DNA of 64,000 nt, taken from NCBI RefSeq assembly GCF_027580225.2, contig NC_073342.2, forward strand, positions 17,034,001 through 17,098,000, read 5' to 3'. The notes beneath the pieces were generated by a model. The model made no database searches. It was not told the DNA's origin and saw only the letters and a list, made by a program, of their open reading frames with translations. This stretch comes from Misgurnus anguillicaudatus. Its lineage: Eukaryota; Chordata; Actinopteri; Cypriniformes; Cobitidae. Below, piece by piece: positions 10,401 to 19,425 of this stretch; position 1 is the stretch's first letter; every line of letters begins with the position of its first letter. Position numbers and translations under genes: made by a program.

Positions 10401-12060
10401 CTAACATAAAATTAAACTGAATTGAAATTTTTATTTATGCCTGAACTGTTCCTTAAAAGTCACAATGAAACTGAAGTAGTGATTGTCTTATTTTCCTCGT
10501 GGTGACATATATCCAAGTAAAACTTTTATGAACTTTCAAGTTAACTTTCCATTCCTTTGCTTTTTCACTAGTTTCCATATTTTCCAAACACAAGACTAAA
10601 AGAATATACTGAACATGCTACACTGATCACGTTTTTTTGACAATGGCGACCTTATTCTCACGTCAGCTCTGTACAAAAAAAAACTCAGTGGCACTTTCTT
10701 TAAACTGAAGCATTTTCCAGCCCCCTGGCCAGAACAAAGTGGGACAGAGGTACAGTAGTATATTAATACCAGTGTTTGCTGAAGGCGTCCCTCTATTGGC
10801 CCTTAGGACTGGTGTGTGTGGCGTCCATATGGCCAAATGCCCACCAGCAGTGCGGCTCACCGCTACTAATGGAGCACTATAGTAAAACCTCCATGACCGT
10901 GTCCATGTGTGCGTATGTGCGCGTGTGCCGTAATTACAGACCAACTGGCTGAACTATTCATTCGACCTCACCACATGAAGAACTTGGCTCTGGGCTTCCT
11001 TCAAGTCTCTCTTGAACGTATGAAGCTATATAAACACGTGCACACACGCAGCCGTACTGTAAACTCGCACACCGCCGCTGTGGATGCTGTTAACAGACAA
11101 TTTAGTTTGACCAGGGCAGCGGGATCTATTCTTAAAAATCATAATATTTTTAAACGTAAGGCAAGGGCCGTCGGCTGGGAAAATTACAAACGCAAAACAC
11201 AATGACAGTAATGCGGCCAGGATAAACCATTTCAAAGACATGGATACAACTGACACTTGTACTGTGGCATAGTGGTTAGGCTGTAAAAGTTTGAACAGTT
11301 GTTGGAAATCATGATACACACAAATTATTTATTTTAGAAAAGTTTGAATCGCATGAGAATTTGCAAATACATTTTTGTAGCTCAGAAGCAGTTGCAAATA
11401 AAAAATATATACTCATAAAAGAAACATTGCACCTTGTGACCACCAAATCACCTGTTTTACACTCACAACACAATTAATTTTGGGAAAATTCAGCACTATG
11501 TGCAACCAACCCTGAACCTAACCCTAACCCCAAGCCTAAGCCTAACCCCAACCCTACAGTAAGCATGTTGTCAATCATTATTACTTAGTACTTAAATTTA
11601 CAAAAACACTGTAAAATAAAATGTAACCAAAACATTAAATGGATTATTAATAAATATTGATTAAACAACAAAGTAGAGGTCTTATTTAAGCTAAAGAGCA
11701 TCCTTATGTATCTAACTGTGCACATGCAATAAACTTGCACAATGTCAAATAAAACAAAAAACGATCAATAAGCATAAAAGAGAAAAATCAATGCAGCCAG
11801 AAAACAATAAATAAATAATGCATCAGCTTTCCAACCTGAGGATCTCCTGATGTTCCTTTGGTTGTCTGATTCTTTTTCTGTAAAGTTGCAATGCCTTGAC
11901 TGTGCTGTCTATAGACGGCGGACTTTAGAGGAATGAGGCTGGAATGCTTTAGGGGTCCGTTCTGGTGTGTCGCTACCCTGACTGGAATTGGCAGAGCAGT
12001 ACCGTGCACGGGTTTGGGCGATCCTGACTTCATCTTGGAGGCAACTAGAATAGCAGGCAT
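1335..12060 (-). CDS. nav2: nav2 (neuron navigator 2), 5' part, six spliced coding exons
   Basis: Gene-level entry. Six minus-strand exons (12060-11836, 6346-6229, 5827-5775, 5639-5567, 3862-3595, 1474-1335) all have AG acceptors and GT donors and join in one frame, giving 292 codons plus one base. Residues 1-75 are the navigator N-terminus (MPAILVASKMKSG, KPVHGTALPIP), about 76-185 the CH domain (IYTDWANHYLAKSGHKRL to NLKAILGLFFSLSRYK), and the rest a Ser/Pro/Gln-rich linker with RRSQSFN. Known of the family: navigators are large (over 2000 residues) microtubule plus-end-associated proteins with a C-terminal AAA domain, acting in neurite growth and cell migration; the CH domain is found in NAV2 and NAV3. 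The start MPAILVASK favours NAV2 over NAV3 (MPVLGVASK). The C-terminal bulk lies beyond base 1. Which teleost duplicate (a or b) this is cannot be told. Confidence 0.93.
1739..2817. mobile_element. 1.1-kb foldback (long inverted-repeat) element
   Basis: The left arm from GGAGGACTACAAGAGTCATG (about 1748) through ACTACCTGGACAATAAAAAT is mirrored by the right arm ending GTCCAGGTAGTTATTAAATA and CATGACTCTTGTAGTCCTCC (about 2807). Arms are about 430-525 bp with a short central spacer (about 2266-2384); the right arm has small deletions. No ORF. A non-autonomous snap-back DNA transposon is likely. It sits in nav2 intron 5. Confidence 0.8.
2818..3140. other. nav2 intron 5 sequence, nothing recognised
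   Basis: Unique-looking AT-rich intron sequence between the foldback element and the next MITE. Confidence 0.4.
3141..3551. mobile_element. TTAA-flanked MITE (AGGGGACATATCATG family), copy 1
   Basis: 411 bp bounded by TTAA at 3137-3140 and 3552-3555, with short inverted ends AGGGGAC / GTCCCCCT. A second copy at 18992-19425 shares the whole body, including TAAGTGCT, TTGGGTCC, AACCTAGAAAATGTG and ACTTCACATACGTACTCT. No coding capacity. Confidence 0.8.
3595..3862 (-). CDS. nav2: nav2 coding exon 5, end of CH domain and Q/P/S-rich linker
   Basis: 268 bp between acceptor GTAACCTCAG and donor TCCAG/GTATTG. It begins with the conserved EIRSGNLKAILGLFFSLSRYK of the navigator CH domain, followed by QQQQ and about 60 residues rich in Ser, Pro, His and Gln (SPGHSPHGSPCPSP). 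The frame is fixed by phase 1 from exon 4; the two other minus-strand frames over this exon, also open for long stretches, are shadows. The donor is 39 bp from the end of a MITE (3141-3551). Confidence 0.93.
4195..4332 (+). repeat. tRNA-derived SINE
   Basis: A-box-like TAGCTCAGTAGTAGAGCA and B-box GGTTCGAACCC about 35 bp apart, followed by a tail CTTTGGCTAAAAGCATCTGC and CAAATGCATAAATGTAAA typical of fish tRNA-derived SINEs. It cannot fold as a complete mature tRNA with a good acceptor stem, so it is not called as a tRNA gene. In nav2 intron 4. Confidence 0.75.
4359..5523 (-). mobile_element. Tc1/mariner-like transposon with decayed transposase
   Basis: 1165 bp between TA dinucleotides (4357-4358, 5524-5525). 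The terminal inverted repeats of about 30 bp read CACTCACCTAAAGGGTTATT on the left, mirrored on the right by AATAATCCTTTAGGTGAGTG with few mismatches. Minus-strand frames carry Tc1 transposase pieces: KKGDLSNFEHGMVVGARR (N-terminal DNA-binding region), WTVEDWKNVAWSDEFRL (first catalytic Asp region), QAGGLMLWGVFSW, and QQDNAPCHKAR in a different frame. The frames do not connect, so it is a dead copy. It inserted into nav2 intron 4. Confidence 0.88.
5567..5639 (-). CDS. nav2: nav2 coding exon 4, CH domain
   Basis: 73 bp with acceptor CTGCGACAG and donor GAAG/GTGAGC. It encodes IENIDACLGFLAAKGVNI and on to LCAE (residues 133-156 plus one base). The family usually has Ser where this copy has Cys before AEE. 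It lies only 42 bp from the end of the Tc1-like element in the next intron. Confidence 0.94.
5775..5827 (-). CDS. nav2: nav2 coding exon 3, CH domain
   Basis: A 53-bp small exon with acceptor TCCTCACAG and donor ATG/GTAAAT. It completes the Ala codon and encodes NEKIGDINGFPQSQSQM (residues 115-132), the central CH segment. It differs modestly from the mammalian pattern (Gly-Asp for Glu-Asp after KI; Phe-Pro for Cys-Pro). It ends in phase 0. Confidence 0.93.
6229..6346 (-). CDS. nav2: nav2 coding exon 2, start of CH domain
   Basis: 118 bp between acceptor ATAAATAG (plus-strand 6347 side) and donor GTAAGA. It encodes IYTDWANHYLAKSGHKRL and on to GVLLAEIIQVV, the first half of the CH domain, residues 76-114 plus one base. 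It is nearly identical to the family. The downstream intron is only 401 bp. Confidence 0.95.
6799..7076. mobile_element. TTAA-flanked MITE (AGGAACAGTATGTAGG family), copy 1
   Basis: 278 bp between TTAA at 6795-6798 and 7077-7080, with terminal inverted repeats AGGAACAGTATGTA / TACATACTGTTCCT. A near-identical copy lies at 35301-35577. Non-coding. In nav2 intron 1. Confidence 0.85.
7082..7670. repeat. Degenerate relative of the 23757-24133 MITE
   Basis: Shares CTCCCCTAGAGTTAAACATT, CATTCAG, TCTGGCGGTA, TTTTAGCATAGCTTAGCATA, GAATCTGATTAGACCATTAG and TTTTAAACTTGACTCTTCTG with the element at 23757. Its ends are lost and the right part, with CATGGGTGCAGCAAGAGCAA, is further diverged. Confidence 0.65.
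7678..7941. mobile_element. TTAA-flanked MITE (AGGTGCAGTGTGTAA family), copy 1
   Basis: 264 bp between TTAA at 7674-7677 and 7942-7945, with inverted ends AGGTGCAGTGTGTAA / TTACACACTGCACCT. A related copy in the opposite orientation is at 22545-22922. Its right TTAA is also the left TTAA of the next element. Confidence 0.85.
7946..8364. mobile_element. TTAA-flanked palindromic MITE (AGGGATAGTTCAC family)
   Basis: 419 bp between TTAA at 7942-7945 and 8365-8368; ends AGGGATAGTTCACTTTAAA / TTTAAAGTGAACTATCCCT. The halves are largely palindromic: CATAGTAGGAA and ACACACAGCAGTAAGTGACC on the left are mirrored on the right. This family recurs in partial form at about 8375-8518, 8888-9565, 14850-14877, 24631-24890, 29352-29425, 31822-32045 and in the array at 56.4-58.7 kb. 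Confidence 0.85.
8370..9932. repeat. Mosaic of MITE fragments in nav2 intron 1
   Basis: Contains AGGGATAGTTCAC-family pieces (ends CGAACTATCCCTTTAA at about 8504-8519 and 9550-9565) and a second inverted-end element beginning TGCGTTTACATGCACA (about 9249) and ending TGTGCATGTTAACGCAA (about 9762-9778), the two interleaved. No gene seen. Confidence 0.5.
9933..10234. mobile_element. MITE with AGACGGTTTC ends
   Basis: Inverted ends CAGACGGTTTCATC (about 9932) and CTGAAACCGTCTA (about 10218-10231). GC-rich left part with GACGCACGTGCGGTGACGCG. No clear target duplication and no ORF of note. Confidence 0.5.
10235..11835. other. nav2 intron 1, mostly unique sequence
   Basis: Fragment AAACCGGAGTACCCCAGGG at about 10369 resembles a widespread fish repeat. 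A short degenerate CCTAAC-rich stretch lies at 11514-11556. Otherwise unrecognised; open frames on both strands at 10.66-11.32 kb have no recognisable product. Confidence 0.4.
11836..12060 (-). CDS. nav2: nav2 coding exon 1 (start codon)
   Basis: 75 codons from ATG at 12060-12058 to the donor CAG/GTTGGA at 11836/11835. It is the first in-frame ATG after an in-frame TAG at 12156-12154, and the N-terminus MPAILVASKMKSG is the conserved navigator 2 start, so the start is secure. The exon ends in phase 0 with DPQ, matching the family's join to IYTDW. The middle of the exon is less conserved, as expected for this disordered region. The donor (GTTGGA) is weaker than consensus. Confidence 0.93.
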
Positions 12061-12380
12061 CTTCTCATGCTTTTCACTCCAACCACGTTTGCAAAACTGC
12101 AGCGTACACACGATCGCCCTGGCACGAGGTCGTCTGGTCGCACGGTGACCACCCTAACAACTGGAGAAATGAGTCCACGAACCCACGTTCATGCGGTACT
12201 GAAAGGCACAACATCACACGGACGTCTACACACACTCGCGAAACCTACTAATAACATGATTTTCCCATGAGGATCAGCCACAACCTTCTCCGTCATCGGC
12301 ATCTTCGGGGCTTTTCTCGTCCGGTGAGCCTCTACTTAAGATGTGACTTGAGAATCGGGCTCCGCCCGCCACCTGCTCCT
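12061..12380 (-). promoter_or_regulatory. nav2 5' UTR and putative promoter
   Basis: Upstream of the nav2 start codon the sequence becomes richer in GC and CpG, with a GC-box-like GGGCTCCGCCCGCC at about 12358-12371 (plus strand). No TATA box is clear. An in-frame stop at 12154-12156 bounds the reading frame, so this is non-coding leader. The transcription start cannot be placed from sequence alone. Confidence 0.5.
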
Positions 12381-13112
12381 AGTTGCAAAGCACCGTGGTG
12401 CTTCCCAATATAGCCTCTGTTGAGAAACAAGTCAGCAAACCGTGGCAGGCAGAACTTACAGATAAGAGGGAACGCAGGATGCAATCTGTTGTCAGTGTAA
12501 GATACACTAACAGTCTGTACATGAACTCTCCATGTAACCAGCCTCCAGATGCAATGGCAGCAAGACATAAACCACAAGCTTGTGGAGGATTAAAAGTCAT
12601 TAGCACAACAGCAGATGTGTCTAATAGGAAAACTAACAGACTAACACCTCTGGGTTACATCCTAATCGGTCATAATACGATCCTAGTTTTAAAAAATAAG
12701 GACTTTGTTTTCCCTAAGGAATTATGTTTTGGGAAGCCTACACTGATACTATTTAACAATCAGGTTTTTTATAGTAACTAACTATATCCCGATTTGATAG
12801 AACAGTAGTACAAGGCAAAAAACATATTTACTCGCCCCTCTTAAGAAGAAGAGAAAAGGAGATTGTTAGCCTCAGTTACTATTCACTTTCATTGTATGGA
12901 AAATGTATTTTATTAGCAAATTAGCAGAGCATTTAGTTAACAGCGCAAAAGTACACATGTTTGATCCTTAAGTAACACACATGCTGATAAAATCATATAC
13001 CTGGTAATGCACAGTAATGCCAAATGCATAAATATAAATATAAATGTACCATGAAAGTGAATGGTGCCCGAAAATTAATATTTGGATATTCTTAAAAATT
13101 TCTACTCTTATG
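12381..13112. other. Intergenic sequence upstream of nav2, no recognised gene
   Basis: An open frame of 132 codons runs on the plus strand (12383-12781), divergent from nav2. The product has no motif that I recognise, and its first codon is a non-ATG in the DNA context examined, so it is not called. On the minus strand a GTAAGT donor-like site follows TTATCT at about 12449-12457; it could belong to an upstream non-coding exon, unproven. Confidence 0.3.
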
Positions 13113-14500
13113 TTGGGTTCACACCAGACGTGTTTGAGGCGTCAAATTCGTGTCTACCGCACGTAGTTGGACGATTGAACATTTTGAGTGTATTCGCTTC
13201 ATTCTCGTTTGAAAGCCACGCGTGAAATTCTAGACATTTATGCTACGTACACACCAAACATGTAGCATCGCGTTGCTCGCTCTAGATTACTTGTGGGATT
13301 TAATTTGTGTCATGCAAATTTTTCACTTGAGTTGAAAATTTTAAACTTGTGAAGGCAGTGTTTTCGCGGCAAACGCGCCGCACAATTCACGTCATTCGCA
13401 TCGCCCGGCATAAGGACGCGCGTGTCTGATCGTGTCTTTGCATTGACTTTGTATGTAATTTACTCGCGCAAATCTCCACTCGCTTTCTGTAATCACGTCA
13501 CTACTAGAGCAAGCTCCTGATTGGTTAACGCGGCGTGTTTTTCCGCCAAAGTAAACATTTTTAAACAATTAGCGGAATCGCGTCTACTGTGGCGTGAATA
13601 AGGCGTTTAGCGCGGCGCGGTAGACCTGCAGACACGAGTCAACGTGTCTTCACATTGAGTTAACATTGAAATCACTCACGCTTGATGCCTCTACCACGGC
13701 TGGTCTGAACGCAGCATTAAAGTGCATCTATTATGGTACGTACACACCAAACGCGGGGCATCACATTAACTTTGTGTCATGCGAATATTTTCAAATTGGG
13801 TGATGAAGCGTTTGAGGCAAATAGCGCGTGTGTTCGTGGCAATCGTGCCGCCAAATTCACGTCATTTGCATCGCCCGGCGTTAGGACGTCTGATCGCGTC
13901 TTTGCATTGACTTTGTGTGTTATCTACTCGCGCAAATCGTTGAACTTGCATCTGCTGTGAACCCAGTTACACAGAAATTTGCTTCATGGGAGGGGCTTCT
14001 GCAACTCCACTCGCTTTCTGTAATCATGTCACTACTAGAGCAAGCTCCTGATTGGTTAACGTGCCGCGTTTTTTTAAACATTTTCAACAATAAAGCAGAA
14101 TCGCGTCTACTGCGGCATGAATAAGGCATTTAGTGCGGCGCGGTAGACCTGCAGACACAGTCACATTGACTTAACATTGAAATCACTCGCGTTTTACGCC
14201 TCTACCGCAGCTGGTCTGAACGCAGTATTAAAGTGCATCTATTGTGCTACATACACACCAAACGCGGGGCATCGCATTTACTTCGTGTCATGCGAATATT
14301 TTCAACTTGGGTGAAGATGCATTTGAGGCGAATAGCGCATGTTTTCGCGGCAAACGCACCGCCCATATCGCGTCCTTCGCATTACCCTGCGCGAGGCCGT
14401 GTCAGATCGCGTCTTTGCATTGACTTTGTATGTAATCTACTCGCGCAAATCGTTGAACTCGCATCTGGTGTGAACCCACAGTTATGCAAAATCCACTTCT
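13113..14500. repeat. Tandem array of a ~500-bp CpG-rich MITE unit (about 2.5 copies)
   Basis: The landmark TACACACCAAAC recurs at about 13248, 13740 and 14256; CTCGCGCAAATC at about 13465, 13928 and 14440; CTAGAGCAAGCTCCTGATTGG at about 13504 and 14034; GTAGACCTGCAG at about 13620 and 14143. Ends resemble TTCACACCAGACG (13118) and CATCTGGTGTGAACC (14462), the inverted ends of the family also seen at 52934-53454. No product. Confidence 0.75.
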
Positions 14501-17295
14501 ACAAGGTGTTTGGACATAAATATGTGTGGGCAGTGTGTGAACAAAATTCACCCACTCCTTTTTAATCACAATTAAATCTAGTGGTCTCATTAGACATGCC
14601 ATTTTAATTCTCTTTTTATTGTGACATCACACTGATAAAGCCCCGCCCACGGCCGCTGACTGACTGACAGTCCTGCATTACCATAGTTTTTGCCCTCAGC
14701 GAGTTGTACAGTGTCACAATATTATCTTTGGTGTGGTGTGAACCCTTATAGTTTGTGTCATAGCATGAACCCCCCTTTACACAGAAAACTAAAAGTGATT
14801 CAGGTTTTTAAACATTACAAAGGGAATTGCAGTAATTAATGCCAGAATTTTCATTTTTGGTGTACTATCCCTTTAAGAATTGTTTGTTATTGTTGTCATC
14901 TCAACAAAGCAATTTACCCTGCGAACAACATCTATTAAACAGTTATATTATTACATTCAGTGAAAGTACAAAAACTGCCTGAAAGCACAGGTATTTTACT
15001 CTAAATCAAAATGATGTGCAGGGTTTTCCCCTGACTGAAACATTATGTCTCATTCGCTTTGATTTTTCAGAAGTTGGTGGATTTTTATACCTGGTGGCAT
15101 TTATAGCTGCACGCTAAGAGAAAGTGTTTGGTTATTCACACGGGCTGAGCGACGGCTTTGGGAGGATAAAATTCTGCCAGAGCAGCAAAACTGCGAGTCT
15201 GCAGACTGAACCCAATAATCCCTATGGGGACAAATGAAACCCGCTGCCTATCTGCAGCCTTTCAAAAGGCACCGATGCATCACTTCACAATCTTACAAAA
15301 GGCTGTCGAATTTGCAAAACTGGGTATGATTTCAGTCTAGCACAGATCAGTAAAGTAATGAATGTATACCTAAAATGTATACCTTGTAGTGCACTTTATT
15401 CCTTTTGATAATTAAAAATGTCTACTAAATGCATAAATGTAAAAAATTCTCATCAAACAGAATTGCAAAAATTCCTTGCTTTCCATTGATTGGACAAAAC
15501 GAAAGCCCCGTCTCATTTGGACCAATGATTGGTCTGGTCAGGATGCCCAAACAGTTATTAAAGCAATAAACCCCAAGAAGCAGTGGGTTACCAGTGCATT
15601 TTATAACAGCTAAGGGGCGTTGTTAGGCACGACGCAACGCTTCGAGGGGTTTATTGCGTTTATAAAACGGTTACTTCATATGCATAACGTTAGCGGGGTT
15701 TTATAAAATAAAACACAAATAAGTTGTAATTATATTAGTATAAATATTACTCTTCCGCCAAACAAAGTAGTTCCTCAGAATCAAGTGTGGCTGCAACAGA
15801 GCGCAGTTCACAAACAACACAGACGCAGCAAAGGCACAATGAAAATATGATTTAAGACTGTGGTGTTTATTTTATAAATCAACATTCATCTAATTTATAC
15901 ATTAACATTTATATCGTGCAACTGTTGAAGTGATGATCAAATATGCTTGGAAGCATGCTTAACTTTTTCCCCGTCAGCGTTTTTTAAGTTGCCACCCAGT
16001 TTTAGTTGAATGTCTTACAGAAAAATTATCTTCTTAAAATAAACATAATAAAAATAAAATATCAAATGAAAGAACAGTCCATCCGCTTTCCAACAACATC
16101 AAAAAACGTTTCATCCTACCTTCATTTGTTGTCTTATCAGTTATCACCTCTCAAATTTTCAGCTAAATGCGGAGATAATTCCATTTTTGTGAAGAACTTT
16201 GTAAGAGATCAGATTCAGAGCCTGATCAAAACACACGTCACGCTAAATCCACCACAACGCTGTTGTGTCGAGTGAATGCCTCAGTGTTTAAGTTGGGTAA
16301 GATTGCCATCTTGTGGATAATAGCGGAAATATCAATAAGACCAAAAAAAACTTCAGAGAAGGTTTTCTCTTTATTGACGAAATGTTTTATTTATTGACAT
16401 TTATCTGGATATCGCCATAATTGTGCAAAGGTAGAAAAATAAAAAAATGATTAAAGACTGTTGTGTTTATTTTCATAAATCAGTACGCAGCAACAGTGGC
16501 GCAATGATACTTGTGATGCGGTCTGAACCGTGGGTTTACCGGGGTATTTTATCACGGCTTAGAACGCGTTTCAACCAATCAGAATGAAGAACCAGAACGA
16601 GCCGTTTTATAATACAATTTTTACACATGGCTAACTTAAAGTATTTTATCATAACATATTATAATTTAAATAACACACATCATCTTTGCATATAAAAACA
16701 AAGCAGTACAGCTACTTATCACAGAATAAAAGGTTATTATGTTCAGATTATTTCTTAAGGCCCACACCAGAAACCTGAAAATGTATCCAGCACCGAGAAT
16801 CAAGGAAAGGGCATCGTAATAAAAACCTGCCTCACTACCACATTAACGGTGGGTGGTAGGTGCAGGTTGCTAAGCTGAGGCTTTGGTAAACACACATGTG
16901 CAACCACAACACACAGCATGGATTAAATTTTACAGATGCAAAACTGGATCTGATCATTGAAACCACAAGAATACCCCTCGAAGGCAAACACGTTTTGGGT
17001 GGTGGTTTACAACCGAACATACCCACAGCAGCAGATATCCAGCTGTGCATGGCCAACTGAGTTCTCCTCTGACAAAAATAACCCAACTTACGCCTGTAGA
17101 TGAACCCCACTTGTGGCTTTGTAAGGCTGATTGGATGGCTCAAAGTAATTCTCACGCTCTCGGTTGACATCTCATATGGTTTTAATTAAATGTTATCATG
17201 TGTACATTAAAGTATGTGTAAAGTCAGGTATTAAAGGAGCGGTGAATTAAGGAATCAATTTTAACTTTAGCTTTTGTTATATATATATATATATA
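14501..17295. other. Intergenic, sparse repeats, no gene recognised
   Basis: Includes a SINE-tail-like piece at about 15380-15443 (TGCATAAATGTAAA), a possibly palindromic element at about 15550-16620 with TTTATAAAACGGTTA-like motifs near both sides, and unique sequence at 16750-17200 with an unrecognised minus-strand open frame. Confidence 0.35.
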
Positions 17296-17296
17296 C

Positions 17297-17612
17297 AGTG
17301 AGGAAAATAAGTATTTGAACACCCTGCTATTTGGCAAGTTCTCCCACTTAGAAATCATGAAAGGGTCTGAAATTGTCATCGTAGGTGCATGTCCACTGCG
17401 AGAAATATAATTTTAAAAAATCCAGAAATCACAATATATGATTTTTTAAACTATTTATTTAAGTGTAAAAGTTCTATTTTGGTCTCATCTGACCACATGC
17501 CTTTCTCCCATGACTCCTCTGGATCATCCAAATGGTCATTGGCAAACTTAAGACGGGCCTGGACATGTGCTGGTTTAAGCAGGGGAACCTTCCGTCCCAT
17601 GCATGATTTTAC
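17297..17612 (-). mobile_element. Truncated second Tc1-like transposon
   Basis: Begins after a TA-repeat with CAGTGAGGAAAATAAGTATT and TGAACACCCTGC, the inverted-repeat end common to fish Tc1 elements. The body includes TCTCATCTGACCACATGCC and CGGGCCTGGACATGTGCTGG, on the complement of transposase coding sequence. Internally deleted; no right end seen. Confidence 0.75.
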
Positions 17613-18724
17613 TTCGACCTTGGGCGCAGTAATATTGATGGAAGTTTGAGCGAGAGGGGGAGTAGTCAGAAGTGATGATGTTACTGCACGCCGAGGCCGA
17701 AGTCTTGCAAACTAAGTGCTCTTCCGCCATACAATATAGTTCTCATTTTTTATCCCCTTAAAAAATCGCCACGTTTTATTTTGTGCCACCATACTTATTC
17801 ATGTAACTACCCATGTAACAGTCTTTAAATAGGGAAAACATGGAAGTGTTTGGTGGCTTCTAAATTCATTCCTGTTTGGAGCCATAGGAATGAATTGGGC
17901 TAGACTAAATGCTAACACATTCACCACACACTGTACAAAGATTAAGTGCAAACATTGAAAAAAGATAGGTATGTATTAATTTGTCTAGGTTGGGGTGGGA
18001 ACATAGTAAAATATTGAAAAACGGTGGTGTTTTCCTTTAATGGTGTAACTCCACAATTTAGTAATATAGCTCAGTTTTTGTAACATGCTTAAGCAACACA
18101 TTTCTAATTCTAACATTTTTATGCGTTTTGAAACAAGTCTCTGATATGACTTTTAACATATAGTGATCAGAGAAAGCTCATGGGGTCATTTAAAGAACAA
18201 CTCTTTCAAAGTTAGCCTTTAAACTTGACCCAATAAGATAAGCTTATCCCATATGGTCACTTGTCGTGTGTGGACATCTGCCCAGTTCATTCCCAACATG
18301 TTGCTCTTTGGACAGAGCAGGAAAGGTTACATCTAAGTTCACAGTAATCTTAAACAGTAAGAACGGATAAACATCACAGTGGTCTGACATAAACAATGAA
18401 CCTGTTAAACCTATTATGTTTAATGTGAGCATATGTTACTCTCTCCTATGGAAAATTAAAAGCTACATGTAGTTTTCAAGGTGTTTGCTGTGGAAATAAT
18501 ATTTTAAAGCTTAATGGGCACGGTCAACAGACCTTGAAATCTCATAAAGACACCACTCAAATACATTTTGCATGACTAAATGTCTTGTCAATCCATCCTG
18601 ATACACAGGTTGTTAAATATTATACTAATTCCTTTACAAATGTTTGTCCTTGCAGTCAACTAACGTGATTATAAACCAAGAAAACTGTCCTTGAGGAAAA
18701 TGCATTCACATTTATTTTACTTCA
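17613..18724. other. Intergenic, no recognised feature
   Basis: Short stretch 17615-17750 resembles the right part of the 7082-7670 repeat (TTGCAAACTAAG, CCGCCATACAATATAG). The remainder is unique-looking AT-rich sequence. Confidence 0.35.
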
Positions 18725-18965
18725 ATGTGACATTTGTGACCGTGACTGTGAAAACTCAGCTAAAGTCATTTTTTGTGATTTACAGTTTTCTACATAAAAT
18801 CATTTAACATTTTGAACATTTTATGAAAACATAACCTTGATATCTTCAATACTGACTGAGTAATGACATGTCAAAGATTGAAATCAATGTGAAATCAACC
18901 TTTGATGCACCTAATCTCATAAATAGATTATGAGACCATAGCCTGGATTTCACAGACCGGGTCCC
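18725..18965 (+). repeat. Dispersed ~200-bp repeat, copy 2
   Basis: Same landmarks as copy 1 (TACATAAAATCAT, TTTTATGAAAACATAACCTT, ATCAACCTTTGATGCACCTA, GGATTTCACAGACCGGGTCC). Confidence 0.7.
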
Positions 18966-18991
18966 ATTTTTTAATGAACCAGGATATTTAA

Positions 18992-19425
18992 AGGGGACAT
19001 ATCATGAAAATCTGACTTTTTCCATTTTTAAGTGCTTCAATTGGGTCCCCAGTGCTTCTATCAATCTAGAAAATGTGTAAAAGATCAACCCAGTAACTTA
19101 GTTTTGGTAAACCATTCTCTGCAAGCATGTGAAAAAATAGGTAAATGAAATTTGGCTCACTCTATGATGTCAGTAGGGGATAATACAGCCCCTTAATCTG
19201 CACTATCCAACCACGCCACAGCAATTTAGTGCAGAGATCAGCTCATTTGCATTTAAAAGGACACACCTAAAATGGCACATTTTTGCTCACACCTACAAAG
19301 TGGCAATTTTAACATGCTATAATAAATTATCTATATGGTATTTTGAGCTAGAACTTCACATACGTACTCTGGAGACACCAAAAATTTATTTTACATCTTA
19401 AAAAAGTCTTGTGAAATTTAATGGT
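18992..19425. mobile_element. MITE (AGGGGACATATCATG family), copy 2
   Basis: TTAA at 18988-18991, then AGGGGACATATCATGAAAAT; aligns through to ACTTCACATACGTACTCTGG and TTAAAAAAGTC. The right inverted end is lost or diverged (ends about TCTTGTGAAATTTAATGG). Confidence 0.75.

Noticed and set aside
11514..11556. Interstitial telomere repeat
   Set aside because: Too short and degenerate (CCTAAC, CCTAAG and CCTGAA mixed); no TTAGGG run long enough to call.
12383..12781. 132-codon frame divergent from nav2
   Set aside because: No recognisable domain, and no clear ATG or splice evidence; recorded only as intergenic sequence.
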